This document shows, in pieces, positions 34,832 to 46,992 of a DNA stretch of 64,000 bases. The stretch is from the NCBI GenBank assembly GCA_030549175.1, contig JAUKUA010000002.1:2356001-2420000 (forward strand), in the 5' to 3' direction. Source of the DNA: Lasiosphaeris hirsuta. Its lineage: Eukaryota; Ascomycota; Sordariomycetes; Sordariales; Lasiosphaeriaceae. The stretch's first letter is position 1. Every line of letters starts with the position of its first letter. The notes under the pieces are model-generated. The model was not told the origin of the DNA. It made no database searches and worked only from the letters and a program-made list of their open reading frames with translations. The position numbers and the translations under genes were made by a program.

Positions 34832-37800
34832 CGCTGATATCTGGGTTAAATACATACGCCTGTAGTGTACTCAGTACCTGGCCAAAGCTAGATGTAGCAT
34901 GCGAATTGATCAAGAAGAAGATTGTGATAAAACCGCGGTTTGGATTGGCCGTGTCTTGCATTGTGACTTGTGGGGGGTCTCGATGCTTAGGGGATATGGA
35001 GAGACGTAGGTACATACCATTTTGCCTGATCCTCCCTTTGCTTTCCTAGCTTGTCCCCTGCCGCGAATGGCGACGTCGACAAAAGACGAATGCGAGAAGC
35101 GCCATGGTTGCTGGACCATAGTTGGGGCCTAGACCAAACTAGTAAATGGCGGCCTCGAGAGCGAGCCGCATTGTATCTGCGCTTTCCAGGCTGTTCCATA
35201 TGCACACCAGCCGCTGGGAGAGCAAGTTGAAGAGCAGGAAACATGAAGCTGCCCTCAACGGGAGCAAGGGGCCTACCTTTTCATCCCCAAGTAAAACATC
35301 GGATAACAGCGCAATGAAGCCATGGCCGCCCGCATTTCCACCAACGCGCCAATCGCCGGTGAGGGGGGCGGCATTGGATTTCGACTTTGGGCACGGGCGG
35401 GACAAGGGGAATGAACGGCTACTGACAAGCCCCCAAAGCCCAGACCGGGTTCTGGACGGGTGTAAGATCGGTCGACACACACTCTTGTCTTAGTACCTTC
35501 CTGCTTCCATCTGCTTGATTCTTCCCGGGCAGGACAGTTCGGGTCCAGGGCTCGACCGGATGTTTCGCGCCTCTTTGGAGGGGGGGGGGAGCTGTTCGCG
35601 CCGGAGGCCGGGGGGCTCAAGACGGGTGTGTTGGTGGAGACAAGACAGGTGGCATCAAATAAGCACCACGGTCTTCTTTCTCGCAACTTCGATGCCCCGA
35701 TGCCCAAATGGCAACCCCCCTCTCCCTAAACAAACCCCCCCCCTAGCCATTCAGGACAACCCTCGTCTCGCTTTTCCGCAATCGAGTTGTCTCGGTCCTG
35801 GGAAAGACGCGTCCACGAGTCGTCATTTTTGCCCAATAGACCTTGTGCAGTGTGGTGTTTTCCAAGAAGGGGGGGGGGGAAACTCCTTATGGAGGGTGAC
35901 TGAGATGTTGGTGGTACGGCGTCCTACGGGCGAGCAATTTCGTAGCACTCCGTTCTCGAGATGCACATACACGCCGCAGTGGATGTTGACATTGTCCATC
36001 CAATAGCCCGAGTAAGGAAGCCGCGCTCGAAACCGGTTGAGCGGGGCAATCCCACGCTGTATTGGTGGGATGCCTTGTGCCTCATGGCGCCAAAGAGCAA
36101 TTGTTGTTCTCGCTCAGGCGGTGGACGGGCCTCGCATGGGAGATCACTTTTGCGGATCACACATAGTCGAAGGAGACACCAGTTCGGCACCCAACAGTCC
36201 GCAGCCTTCCGGACTCTGGTCAACCAGTTAGGGGGCGCCCTATCGCCATCTACATCGCACACGGCCTATGAAGAAGATGTGGGTGAACTGTCTCGCTTTC
36301 CTCCTCTTTCTCCACTCGGTAGGGCAGCAAACCGAATACCGTGGGGTTTGTTCTTTCTGGCCTGGTCGTGCCGAAAGCGCCCATGTCGAATTCCAGGGAC
36401 GCGGTTGAGAGCTAACCCAAGCCCCATTGCTCCATAAACGGCCACGGCCGCAGCCAGTGGCCCAAGGTCGAGGCATCGCGTGGCCGACCAGAGACTGCGA
36501 CAGAGATCAAGAGCCTCGGCACTGCGGGCGGCCCTGTGCAGTAGAGGACGAGGATTTGGCGATTTCGTCATTTGAGTCTGTTAGCCTTGATCTCTGTGAT
36601 GGCACCGGGCCAATTGGGGAACTTAGTCACAGGCGGGCGGGTTTTGGGGAAGGCAGAAAGCCACACACCTCCAACTGCTTGACGCAGGAAGTCATCTTCC
36701 ATCCACCGCGGCCGCAGAAGCCGCAGAGAAGACCTCACGCACTCCCTCTGTCGATGTTATTCCGCCGCAACTGGCTCGGGCTCGGGGATGCGTACTCGGG
36801 GCCGTCTTGCACGCCGGCCGAGACCGCCGCCACAGACGAAGAGGATGGAGCGGGAAAGGTGGTCGAGGAAGGAGACAGGCATAGCCGACAGCTCTAGCGC
36901 GCATCGTGGCAGTTGCGCGGTCGGGCATTCTTATCTGGTCCGTGGCGATGCTTTGCCGCTTGCTGCTTCTGCTCTTCGCCTCACGTCGATGTCATCAGTA
37001 GCCGCCATGACGTTACCAAGGGCATTTCCCGTCCTGAATAGGCACAAGGGAGACAGTCGTGCAAATACCTACCGTTGAATGTGAGTTGTGAGTTCCCCAA
37101 TCGGGACGCATGGTCTCCCGCGACAACCTCCAGTTCAAATGGGGTTGAGGTTGAGGCGTCGCGGTTCCCAGCAAATCACAAGTGCGCATTTCATGCTGAG
37201 GACCCCCAGCCTTGTAGTATTCCTACGTAGCACAGAATGTCGAGAATCGAGGCCAGTCGGATGGCAGTCGGGGGGATGCCCGGACGCACAGACATATCCC
37301 ACGCCGGGCATCCCAGCATTTTCAGAGCATTTCTCACGGCTCATACGGCTAAGTGGGGGAATATGGGGAACATTGGCGCAGGGCCGACTTTTAGCTATGG
37401 ATTCCAGCGGGCTAGGGAGCTGCAAGCAACCTAGATGGATGTGCACCTTCCTCGGGCCGTGGTCATCGAGGTTCTTCCTTTCGCCGTAGGTACCTACCTA
37501 GGTATGTTAGCAGCCCTCTGACCCAGTGGATCCCGGCAGGGACGGTTCTTCCGTTTCGACGGGATCCCATGTAGGCAGGCGGACGGGCAGTGGAAGTAGG
37601 TTCCACTAGGTGCCTGAGGTTGGTCAGGTGGGGAGTAGGTAGGGAGTAGTGCAGGTTATTGGTAGGGGTACTCTATTAGGTACCTTAAAGATCGGTGTAC
37701 GCCGGCTTTTCTTGCGGGACTGAATCCCATAGCCCCAATCTCCAATCTAGGAATCACATCAACGCTATCATCGTTGACCCCATCCAGGTGACAACTCTCT

Positions 37801-38163
37801 TCCATTCATCATTCTCTCTTCAGACACGCCCCCATCTTTCCTGCAACGACTGGCGCCCACGCATCGACGCTGCCTCACTGCACGAACTAGGAGCACCGAA
37901 CTTTGCGTCGTTTTTAGGTTCTCGAGTCCAAGCCAGCCAGCGTCCCTCAGTGCTCCGCAGCCTGAAGCCAAGCTGTGACGTCGTACCCTTGCATCTCACA
38001 CCAAGCTTCCCCACCATCGTCTGCCGACCGCCTCTGCTCCACGTGCCTCGCCGTCCCGCGCTGCCTATCCCCCGTTTTACGTCCGTCCCCCGTCCCCCGT
38101 CCCCCGTCCTAGCGGCGGCCGGCTACGAGGGGCCTAGGGCACTCTCAAATCAAGACCGGAGCC
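34832..38163. other. intergenic, no gene supported
   Basis: About 3.3 kb before VAC14. Several frames of 100-165 codons exist on both strands but overlap and show no motif. Near 37,486-37,685 the sequence is rich in TAGGTA/TACCTA motifs, including GTACCTACCTAGGTA. The last 400 bp are pyrimidine-rich on the plus strand, like a 5' leader. Confidence 0.5.
37486..37685. repeat. cluster of TAGGTA/TACCTA motifs
   Basis: At least six copies of TAGGTA, TACCTA or close variants (for example GTAGGTACCTACCTAGGTA at 37486-37504, GTAGGTAGGG near 37637, TTAGGTACCTT near 37677) within 200 bp, about 480-680 bp upstream of VAC14. Confidence 0.6.
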
Positions 38164-41100
38164 ATGGATCCCAACGTCCAGCGTGCTCTCAATGACAAGC
38201 TCTACGACAAGCGGAAAGTCGGCGCGCTTGAGTATGTTACCCTTCCTGCTGTTGCCCCCTCGTACATTGGGGGGCCTTTATCCCCTCCCCCCTCTCCCCC
38301 TTCCTTCCCGCCTCTAGGCTATCATCTTGCCAGATGTGTACTTACGCCCGGCGCCCACAGGTTGGAGCGTCTGATTCGCGAACATGTAGCGAGCAAGGAC
38401 TACGCTAAAGTTGAAGCCATTCTTGACCAGCTATGCAATGAATATGCATATGCTGTTCATCAGCCCCATGCACGAAACGGAGGCCTGATAGGCTTGGCTG
38501 CCGCTGCTATTGCCCTCGGCTCGGTGAGTCCTGCCACCCCTCCCATGCCTTACATGGTATCATGTGTTGGTCCCATCGTCAGGTTGCATGTTTGCTCACT
38601 TGCCCCGCCCTCCTTGCGCCCCTGAATAGGAGCTTGCTAGGTACCTCGAGGTTATCGTGCCTCCCGTTTTGGCCTGCTTTACCGACCAAGATGCCCGTGT
38701 CCGGTATTATGCCTGCGAGGCTATGTACAACATAGCAAAAGTTGCAAAGGGTGAGATCCTAGTATACTTCAACCACATATTCGATGCCCTTTGCAAAGTA
38801 TGTTATGCTCCATCCTCCCGCCCACCCGTGGCCCACCATCTATCTCGACGTCTGATTTATGATTTGCCATCTAGCTAGGCGCCGATTCGGAGTTGTCTGT
38901 CAAGAATGGTGCTGAGTTGCTCGATCGTCTGATCAAGGACATCGTCTCGGAATCGGCCGCCACTTATGTCTCCGTCTTGGAGCAGCCCCCCGGATACGGA
39001 GACGACAAGGATGGCCATGATGAGCGTACCGACTTGCCGACCGCCTTTTCGCTCAAGCGCTTTATCCCACTCCTGAGGGATCGCATCTTCGCCCTCAACC
39101 CCTTCACCCGGACTTTCCTGGTGGGGTGGATAATCCTCTTAGACTCCATCCCCGATCTAGAGCTCGTGACATTTCTGCCCGAGTTCCTCGGTGGTCTCTT
39201 GCGCTTTCTTAGCGACCCCAACCGAGATGTACACGTCGCCACTCAGGGCTGCCTGGACAAGTTTCTCAACGAGATCAAGCGTATCGCCCGTGTTAAGAAG
39301 GGGATTGCCGAGAGCAAGAAGTCAAAGGGTGATGGGAAGCGGAAACGGGAGGATTCGATCGATAGCGGAAGCGTACGCTTGGCGCATGAAGAGGGAGACG
39401 AGCTGGATTCCGATACGGCCAACGAGGACGATGATGCGAGCAGCGAAGATGATTGGGTTCCTGGCCAAGACGTGCAAATCAACTACAAGGCCATCCTCGA
39501 AATACTGACAGCCACCCTCGACTCACCACTGGGTACGTCCCCTTCTCGCTCTCTGACCAATCCCCAGAGGCCGCTGATCAAGACTGCAGAGGAGGATGGG
39601 CTGCTCGAGTCGTTACGCTGGATCGTCGAGTTTCTCGATATCTGCCCAGAGGAGGTTCTGCCATTCACGCCCAAGATCTTGGCCCACCTCTTGCCGGCTA
39701 TGGCTAGTGGCGTCGAATCCATTCGCCAGGCCGCCGGCAGAGTCAATACGTCGCTGATGGATTACGTCGTCTCTCTCTCCGATGAAGCCGACTTGGGCAC
39801 CATGCAGCCCCCGTCACGAATACCCACAATGCCAGTGCCATCGGGTGACCGGCAGGATGGCAATGCAAGCACTCGCGCCTCTCTCTCCAGCTCAAGAGAG
39901 CTTGAGATCAGAAGCCCAACGCCAGCTCAGGGGAGGACTGTTGCCAGAACCCCAACCCCGGCACTTCCTGCGCCTGACCCGCAGGCGGATCTAGACTATG
40001 CCGCTGCGGTAAACTCGCTTACCCTTCTGTTTCTCAATGATCACGAGGCAACTCGCGTTGCCGCACTAACATGGCTGATCATGCTGCACCGTAAAGCGCC
40101 GAGGAAAGTTCTGGCATTCAACGACGGGACATTCCCGGCGCTGCTCAAGACCCTTTCCGACCCTGCCGAGGCTGTAGTGACCAAGGATCTGCAGCTTCTC
40201 TCGCAAATCTCGAGAAACAGCGAAGATGATTACTTTTCAAATTTCATGGTCAACTTACTCCAACTCTTCTCCACAGACAGGAAGCTGCTCGAGACGCGCG
40301 GCAACCTTATCATTCGCCAGCTTTGCATGAGCCTCAGCGCTGAGCGAATATACAGGACCCTGGCTGATTGCATCGAAAAGGAAGAAGATGTTGAATTCGC
40401 TAGCATTATGGTGCAAAACCTGAACAACAACCTAATCACGGCGCCCGAATTGTCTGAGCTCCGCAAGAGACTTCGTAATCTCGAGACCAAGGTTCGATCC
40501 TCAAGTTCGAGACGAATACCTGGGAACTGCTAACACTCCTAGGACGGCCAAACCTTTTTTGTGACGTTATTCCGTTCCTGGTGCTACAATGCTGTGGCGA
40601 CGTTTTCGCTATGTCTGTTGGCCCAAGCATATGAGCAGGCATACAATTTGCTGCAAATATTGTTTGTATCATCCGCTAGCTCACGTAGAGCTTCTACCTT
40701 ACATGTTCTAACTCTATTCAGTGCCGAACTCGAGATGACGGTTAATATTCTTATACAAATTGACAAGCTCGTACAGCTTCTCGAGTCTCCCGTATTCACC
40801 TGTACGTAACCCACTACATATACCCTCTCACTCTCCATGCTGACAGGCTCCCAGACCTGCGCCTACAGTTGTTAGAGCCAGAGAAATACCCGCATTTGTA
40901 TAAGTGCCTATACGGACTTTTGATGCTTTTGCCCCAGTCCTCGGCTTTTGCGGCTTTGAAGAACCGTCTCAACAGCGTGAGCTCGATTGGCTATCTTCAC
41001 ATCGCGCCTAGACCGTATGTCATTCATCTTTCCTGTTTTGTACCCTCCCTACCAGAAAAAAACAGCAACACGTAGCCGAAGCACACAGACCCAAGGCTCC

Positions 41101-41513
41101 CGTATGCCAAGTAATATATATCATTGAGGCTCACATGGATAAATAGCAATGTCACGATGCCAAGCGCGTCTAACTTTGACCGGCCAAACCGCTTGAAGGG
41201 GCGGGAAGATGGTATCATTCGGTGGAACGAACTACTGGAGAAGTTCCGAACAGTCCAGGACCGCGCCCGAAGGCTACAAAGGATAGGGGCCGATATGGAT
41301 GATGGCCCCTTTGGGGGTGGTGATTTGCGCCTGGGCGACGGGATGCTGGAGCCGAAGGGCCCTAAGGAGGGACCCTCGCGTGCCCCGCCGGTGCCCGTCA
41401 AAGACCCACCAGCGCCAACGCCACCGGCGCAGAAACCCCGGTCAGGACTTGGAAGGCAGTTCGGGAGGCTCGGGGGAGCGGTATCTGGGCGAGGCAAGCG
41501 AGCCCAGCAATGA
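38164..41513 (+). CDS. VAC14: VAC14, scaffold of the PI(3,5)P2 complex
   Basis: Eight exons: 38164-38231, 38361-38523, 38630-38797, 38875-40491, 40543-40661, 40722-40801, 40855-41014, 41147-41513; 913 aa, phases all closing. Family knowledge: Vac14 holds the Fab1 kinase and Fig4 phosphatase together on the vacuole membrane and controls PI(3,5)P2, vacuole size and acidification. Seen: N-terminal HEAT repeats ([20 protein letters not shown], then [18 protein letters not shown]); an acidic insert (about 295-325); further HEAT repeats; and the C-terminal Fig4-binding region (about 673-800) with [58 protein letters not shown] and [17 protein letters not shown]. The tail after residue 790 is Pro/Arg-rich and probably disordered. 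Introns cluster at both ends while the middle is one 1617-nt exon. It converges on HAUS1 with 170 bp between stops. Confidence 0.95.
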
Positions 41514-41683
41514 TTTGATGGTTTTCTTGTTTTTGTTTTCCGGCTTCTATTTTTGGTCTTCGATCCTCTGACAAGAACTGACTCTAGAGCATCGTGCTGG
41601 CGTGTAATGCAATACCCCGGAGAGCGGCAAGGACATCAGAGAGATTGGGCAAAGCGTGGACTTGTATAGCAATCAACTGGCGG

Positions 41684-42634
41684 TTATGAGCGTCTTGTTG
41701 GTTTTCGCGGCGTTTCCCTTTCCACTAGCCCCTCAAAGACCGCATCACGGCGCTGTGTAATGCGTCGGAGGTCATCGCGTAGATTTTCTAATTCTTGTCG
41801 TGCCTGATCCATATCATGCGGCAGGCCCTGAAATGACTTAACCTGCGTGTCCAACCCCTTCTTCTGCGCCAACAGCGCGAGGTACGCCTCCTCTTCGCGG
41901 CGGATCTGCTCAATGGTCAGGCCTGACACACCGACAGATCCAGCCAGCGCCGTGACCTTTTCTCGCAAGTCTGGGAGCCTCGCCGCTATGGTTTTGATCT
42001 TCCTCTGTGCCTCGAGGTTCTGCTTAGCGAGATCATTCGCCGGCCGGTACCCGTCCTCCCGCAGTTCGTCCGCCAGCTGTCCCGCCCTGCGAACCTCTCC
42101 TTCTAGGTATCGTGCTAGCACCTGCACCCGTGCCTCTGTCTGCTCAAGCTCGTTCAAGCGACCCGCTAGATCCGTCATCCGCCGCCCCAGGTCGGCGGGC
42201 GTGGCAAAGGCCAGCCCTGAGTTTACCGCTAACAAGGCCATCGCGTCGAGCGCTGCGGTCCCCTCCCGGGAGAGGTTGTCACATACGCTGGCGAGGATGG
42301 CTTCGCGCGCGCCTGAGGCGGTGGGAGTTGCGACTCCGTCCTTGTTGTCATGATGCTGGCGCGCCTGGTCTTGGAATTGGAGTTCCTGCAGTACGGTCGC
42401 CTCGAGCCGCGAAACTAGGAGCCGCTCCTCGTCGGCGGCTTCGTTGGCCGAAGCCAGCGCCAAGAGGACACGGAGGGTGTCGGCGTTGCGCTCGAACGGC
42501 GGCGGGGAGCGGCCGACGCTGTGGAACTTGTTGTGGAGCCAGGCGTCTACGAAGGACCAGTCCTTGGCCGCCGAGGCGGCGGCGCGGGCCACTGAGGGGG
42601 AGAATATGGCCGTGTTGGGCGGGAGGTGGGCCAT
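41684..42634 (-). CDS. HAUS1: HAUS augmin-like complex subunit 1
   Basis: Single exon on the minus strand, 316 aa from the ATG at 42634; the frame extends 18 codons upstream but only to a TTG. Family knowledge: augmin recruits gamma-tubulin complexes to existing microtubules so they branch within the spindle; it is present in filamentous fungi but absent from budding yeast. Seen: the conserved fungal start MAHLPPNTAIFSPSVARAAA, then KDWSFVDAWLHNKFH, PPPFERNADTLRVLLALA and ANEAADEERLL, followed by almost entirely coiled-coil sequence (for example ELEQTEARVQVLARYLEGEV, RREEEAYLALLAQKKGLD, ARQELENLRDDLRRI) to a short basic end. It is divergent from the pericentrin-like gene across 665 bp. The family call rests on the N-terminal pattern and all-helical architecture. 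Confidence 0.82.
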   Translation of the reverse strand: MAHLPPNTAIFSPSVARAAASAAKDWSFVDAWLHNKFHSVGRSPPPFERNADTLRVLLALASANEAADEERLLVSRLEATVLQELQFQDQARQHHDNKDGVATPTASGAREAILASVCDNLSREGTAALDAMALLAVNSGLAFATPADLGRRMTDLAGRLNELEQTEARVQVLARYLEGEVRRAGQLADELREDGYRPANDLAKQNLEAQRKIKTIAARLPDLREKVTALAGSVGVSGLTIEQIRREEEAYLALLAQKKGLDTQVKSFQGLPHDMDQARQELENLRDDLRRITQRRDAVFEGLVERETPRKPTRRS

Positions 42635-43299
42635 GGTGTAGAGGTTGGGATGGGGTGGTTTGTTTGTTGATTGTGTTCCTCGTCCCAACGCTTGGTGGGG
42701 GGGTCTTGGACTACAAGTGACGCCCGGCGCTTGATGGGCGCTGATCAGTGAGCTGATAAGGGTCTGGGATGAATATTGGTGCTATCGGCAATCATGAGAG
42801 GAGAGCACACACCATGGCCCGCAAATCCCGCAAATCTTGGATCTCTCTCACCGCAATCGGCGGCCCGAGTTGAAGGTATAATTATGTTTTGGCTGATGTT
42901 ATGTCATCTCGAAGAAACATCTGAACATGAGGTGAAGTGACGGTGTGAGTGGGGTTCCCGGGAGCGCCAGGGGGGCGCTAGCTCATTGTGGGGTCGAACT
43001 GGCCCGAGTTTGGGCACTGACCATTTTCGAGGGCGGTGATTGGCCAATCATTTGCAAAGTAAACAAAGCACTGCAAGGGCGGTCTCGACACGGCAGATGT
43101 TTGCTTGCTACGCGACTTCTCCACCAAACCTCTGGGAGAGCACAGAACAGCAAGCGTTTCCTCGCGTCTTTTGCAACCATCTACGACTTATCAACAAGCA
43201 ACGTTATATTTCATACGTCCATGAGGACAACCGTCGCAGCAGCAAACGCGCCATTCTTATTGCCCTGAACTGCACCCACAGGGACGCTGAGCCTTCGCC
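42635..43299. promoter_or_regulatory. bidirectional promoter of HAUS1 and pcp1
   Basis: 665 bp between divergent start codons of two microtubule-nucleation genes. No TATA box recognised. It holds a CTACGCGACTT stretch near 43107 resembling half of a cell-cycle box, but no exact MCB. Confidence 0.5.
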
Positions 43300-46200
43300 A
43301 TGGTGCAACCGGGCGCCGGCGGCCTCGACACGCCGCGAACAAACGTCGGCGACGCGACGTATCTCAGCCGCCAGCCCGACTTCGACTTTTCACAAGAAGT
43401 GTCCTTCCAGTCGCCCTCCAAGGATGCGAACCTACTTCAGCAACTCCGTAATGGCGGCCGACCGAGCTTGCGAACCCCGCGGGGGAATAGCCGCGCCCCC
43501 TTCACAGACCGACGGAACCTTCCTGCGGGCATAGCCGGTGCTGAGTTCACCCCGCTACTCAAGTCCGCTACGAGGAATAATGCGCGCCAATACAATCTGA
43601 ACGGCAAGGAGAACGGGCTTGCAACCCCCGCCTTCCTGGCCAAGATCGACGAGGACATGACGCCGATGCCGGCTGGCGAGACTAGTGTGTATGGCGCCTC
43701 TCGTAGCGCGTCGTCGTATATGGAGAACTCGCCCCTCCCAGCGGTGGACGACAGCAGCGTCGCTTCAACCCCTATGGTCATGCGACGCCGGAGTGACAAG
43801 AATGGTGGTGGCGGCAATGGGCCACTAGAGGAGGGCAACCAACTCTCCTTACGTGAGCAAGAAAATGTCATCGACAGGATCGAGAAAGAAAACTTCGGCT
43901 TGAAGCTTAAGATTCACTTCCTCGAGGATGCATTACGCAAGGCGGGGCCAGGATTCAGCGAGGCGGCCCTCAAAGAGAACACAGAGCTCAAAGTCGACAA
44001 GGTCACAATGGGGCGGGAACTACAGAAGTACAAAAAGCATCTTACCTCTGCCGAGAAGGACCTAGAGAGCTACCGGCAACAAATTCTAGAGATGCAGGAG
44101 AAGGCCAAACGGAAATATGCCGACGAGAACCAACGTGCCGAGATGGAGCGTCTACGATGTTCTCTTGAGAACAAGGAGGCCGATATAGAGCACCTGCAGC
44201 GCCAAATCGAAAGCGACAACAATCTGCACGACAAGGTAGAAAAATTGCAGGACCAAATTGGCGACCTGGAGGCGGAAATTCGGAGGAAAGACGACGCCAT
44301 TACCACGCATGAAGACGAGGCTGATGATCTCAAGGAGACAGCCGCTCGTGCTGAGGAGGAGCTGAAAAACTTCAGGCGCCGCCTGCTAGAGTTGGAACAG
44401 AAGGCCCAGTCTAACGAAAATCTTCAAGAAGCCAAGGAGACAATGGAAGACCGCCTCCAGGAAGCTAGGGATTCGATTGAGGATCTCGAGGCTAATGTGC
44501 GGCGGCTGGAAAATCAAGTTGACGACATGAAGGATAAGCTGCAGGACGCGATCTCTGAAAGGGACCGCGCCGAAGCAGATCTCGAGGAGCTTCAGGAAGA
44601 ACTGGCAGACAAGTCGATGGTCACCAAGGGTCTTTCACGGCAGGTCGAGGAGAAGATCTCGCGCCTTCAGTCAGAACTTGACAAGGCTCGGCAAGATTAC
44701 GCGTCGTTGGAAGAAGACAGCGTATCCCAGCGAAAGGAGATCGACGAGGCCAGGACTAAGCTCAAGGACGCGAGGCGAGAGCGTGACGATTCCGAGCGCA
44801 TTCGTCAGGCCCTTGAAGCTAGACTGGGTGAGGCGCAATCTGATCTTAACCGTCGCTCTGATGAGAAGGCAGTTATTCAGAGTAGACATGATGCATTGAC
44901 AACTGAGTCTACGAACTTGCAGCGCGAAGTTGTGAGACTCAAAAAGTCCGTCACAGAGCTGGAGGGGAACCTGCAACAAGAACGACAGCATTCCCTCGAT
45001 ATTGAGCGCGACATTCGGGGCCAATACAAGAACGAGATAGGTCGCCTCAATGACGAGATTTCCGATCTTCAAGCTGAATGTCGCGAAAAAGACAACCTCT
45101 ATGACAACGACAGCGAAAAGTGGGAGGCAGAGCGTCAAAACCTCGAGTCTGAACGGGATCGTGCTGAAGAGCGCGCTGCCAGTCTCCAGAGGAGTATGGA
45201 TAAGTTGCGGGATCTGGAGGGAGCCTTATCAACCAAGGAAATGAAGCTTCAAGAGGCCCTCCGCAGCGAAACCGAACGACACAAGAGCGAGGAGGCTGCT
45301 CTGAATCGCCAGATCGAGGACGTCCAACACAACCTAGACTCTCGGCAATCGATGTTGGAAGATCTGAGGAATGAAATCTCCGCCGTTCGGGACCAGCTCC
45401 GAAAGTCTCAGCTGGACTGCCAAGCGCAGGCTCAGAAGGTCGAAGGCCTAGAGGATGAGGTTGAGATTCTTCAGTCAACAATCGACGAGGAATCTGAAAA
45501 GGCTCGCCTTGACCTGGAACGGGCGAAGCAAGATTCCGAAAAGCTGCGCAAAGACTTGGACAGGAGGCAACAAGAATTTGAAAGGCTCCGCCAAGAACTA
45601 GACCGGAGGCAGCAAGAATCCGAGGGGGCCAGGCTTGAACTTGAGCGGACGCGGCAAGAATCCGAGACTCTCAAGGATCAAGTTGAGTCGCTGCAAGCTG
45701 TAGCTGATTCTGCACGTGCCATGACGACCAACTCTCAAGAATCTGCCAAACATACAAACGAAAGTGTCGCCCGACTCAAGTTCCAGCTTGCCGACTCAAC
45801 GGAGAATCTTGCCAGGGTCACGAAAGAACGACAGGCGCTGCAGGATCGGGTCGCCAGTCTTGATGTCGAGACACACACTCTCCGAGCCAGGCTCACAGAA
45901 ACTGAAGCCGAGCGCGATGAGTTGGAGGCAGACGTCCGTCGATTGAGGCAACACGGCGAGGAGGCCTTCAAGATAGACCAAGAGAGACTCGAACTTCGCA
46001 CAACAAAGACAAAGTTAGATGCAGAACTTCGCAGACTCAAAGAAGAAAACAAGGCTGAGCGTGAGGAACTTGAAGCGGAAATTCGCAGATTGCAGCAGCA
46101 GGGCGACAATACCTTCAGGTTCGACCAGGAGAGACTCGATTTGCGCGTGGCTAAAACAAAACTGGATGCAGAGCTCCGCCGGCTGAAGGAAGAGAACAGG

Positions 46201-46949
46201 GCTTTGGATGAAGAGCGGCAAGAAGTTGAGAGAACCCTCGAAAATGAAATCGAAAAGGCCGCCGCCGAGGAAGAGCACCTCAATCAAGAGATCCGCAAAC
46301 TCCAGACCAAGCTTCGCCAGTCAACTGATAGTCAAGAGCTATCAACTGCCCGGCGAACAATCCGCGAACTGGAGCGTCGCATTGAAGACTACGAAGCTCG
46401 CCTCAACGCCTCAATATTCCCTAATCAGAACATTGAAGGGAACAGCGAGCTGTCTGTGCTTCATCGTGACCTTTCTGCGGCAAGGCAAAAGGAGATCGAG
46501 CTTCTGCAACATGATGCCTCTCAGAAAGAAGCCATCAAGGCGCTGAAGAGGCAAATCGCTGACTTGGAGCGCAAGGCGCATGAGGCGGCGTTAGACCGTC
46601 TAGTGGTGTCCCCATCGTCTCACTCAGGGTCGACACAGAAGGCCGAGGTTGTAGAACTCCGGCATCAGCTTTCAACCGCTCATCAAACAGCCCACGGCTT
46701 GAAGAAATCACTTCGTGAAGCAGAACACAAAGCTGCTGCTACCGCTCGTGAGCTTCAATCTCGAATCGACGAGATTGAAGAGCAAAAGTTTGGGCTCGAG
46801 CAGGCACTCGACGATGCCCAAATCGCTGCAGAGGACTCCATAGCACAGCATGAACAGGCCCTCAAGAAATACAAACACAAACTCGAGAAGTATAAGCGCG
46901 AGCGGGACGAGCTAGCCGTTGCTGTGCGTGAGCAACAGCAATTAGGCAA

Positions 46950-46992
<43 letters not shown>

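Noticed and set aside
35146..35493. 115-codon plus-strand frame
   Set aside because: Basic and Ser-rich but without recognisable motif; a minus frame covers the same stretch equally well.
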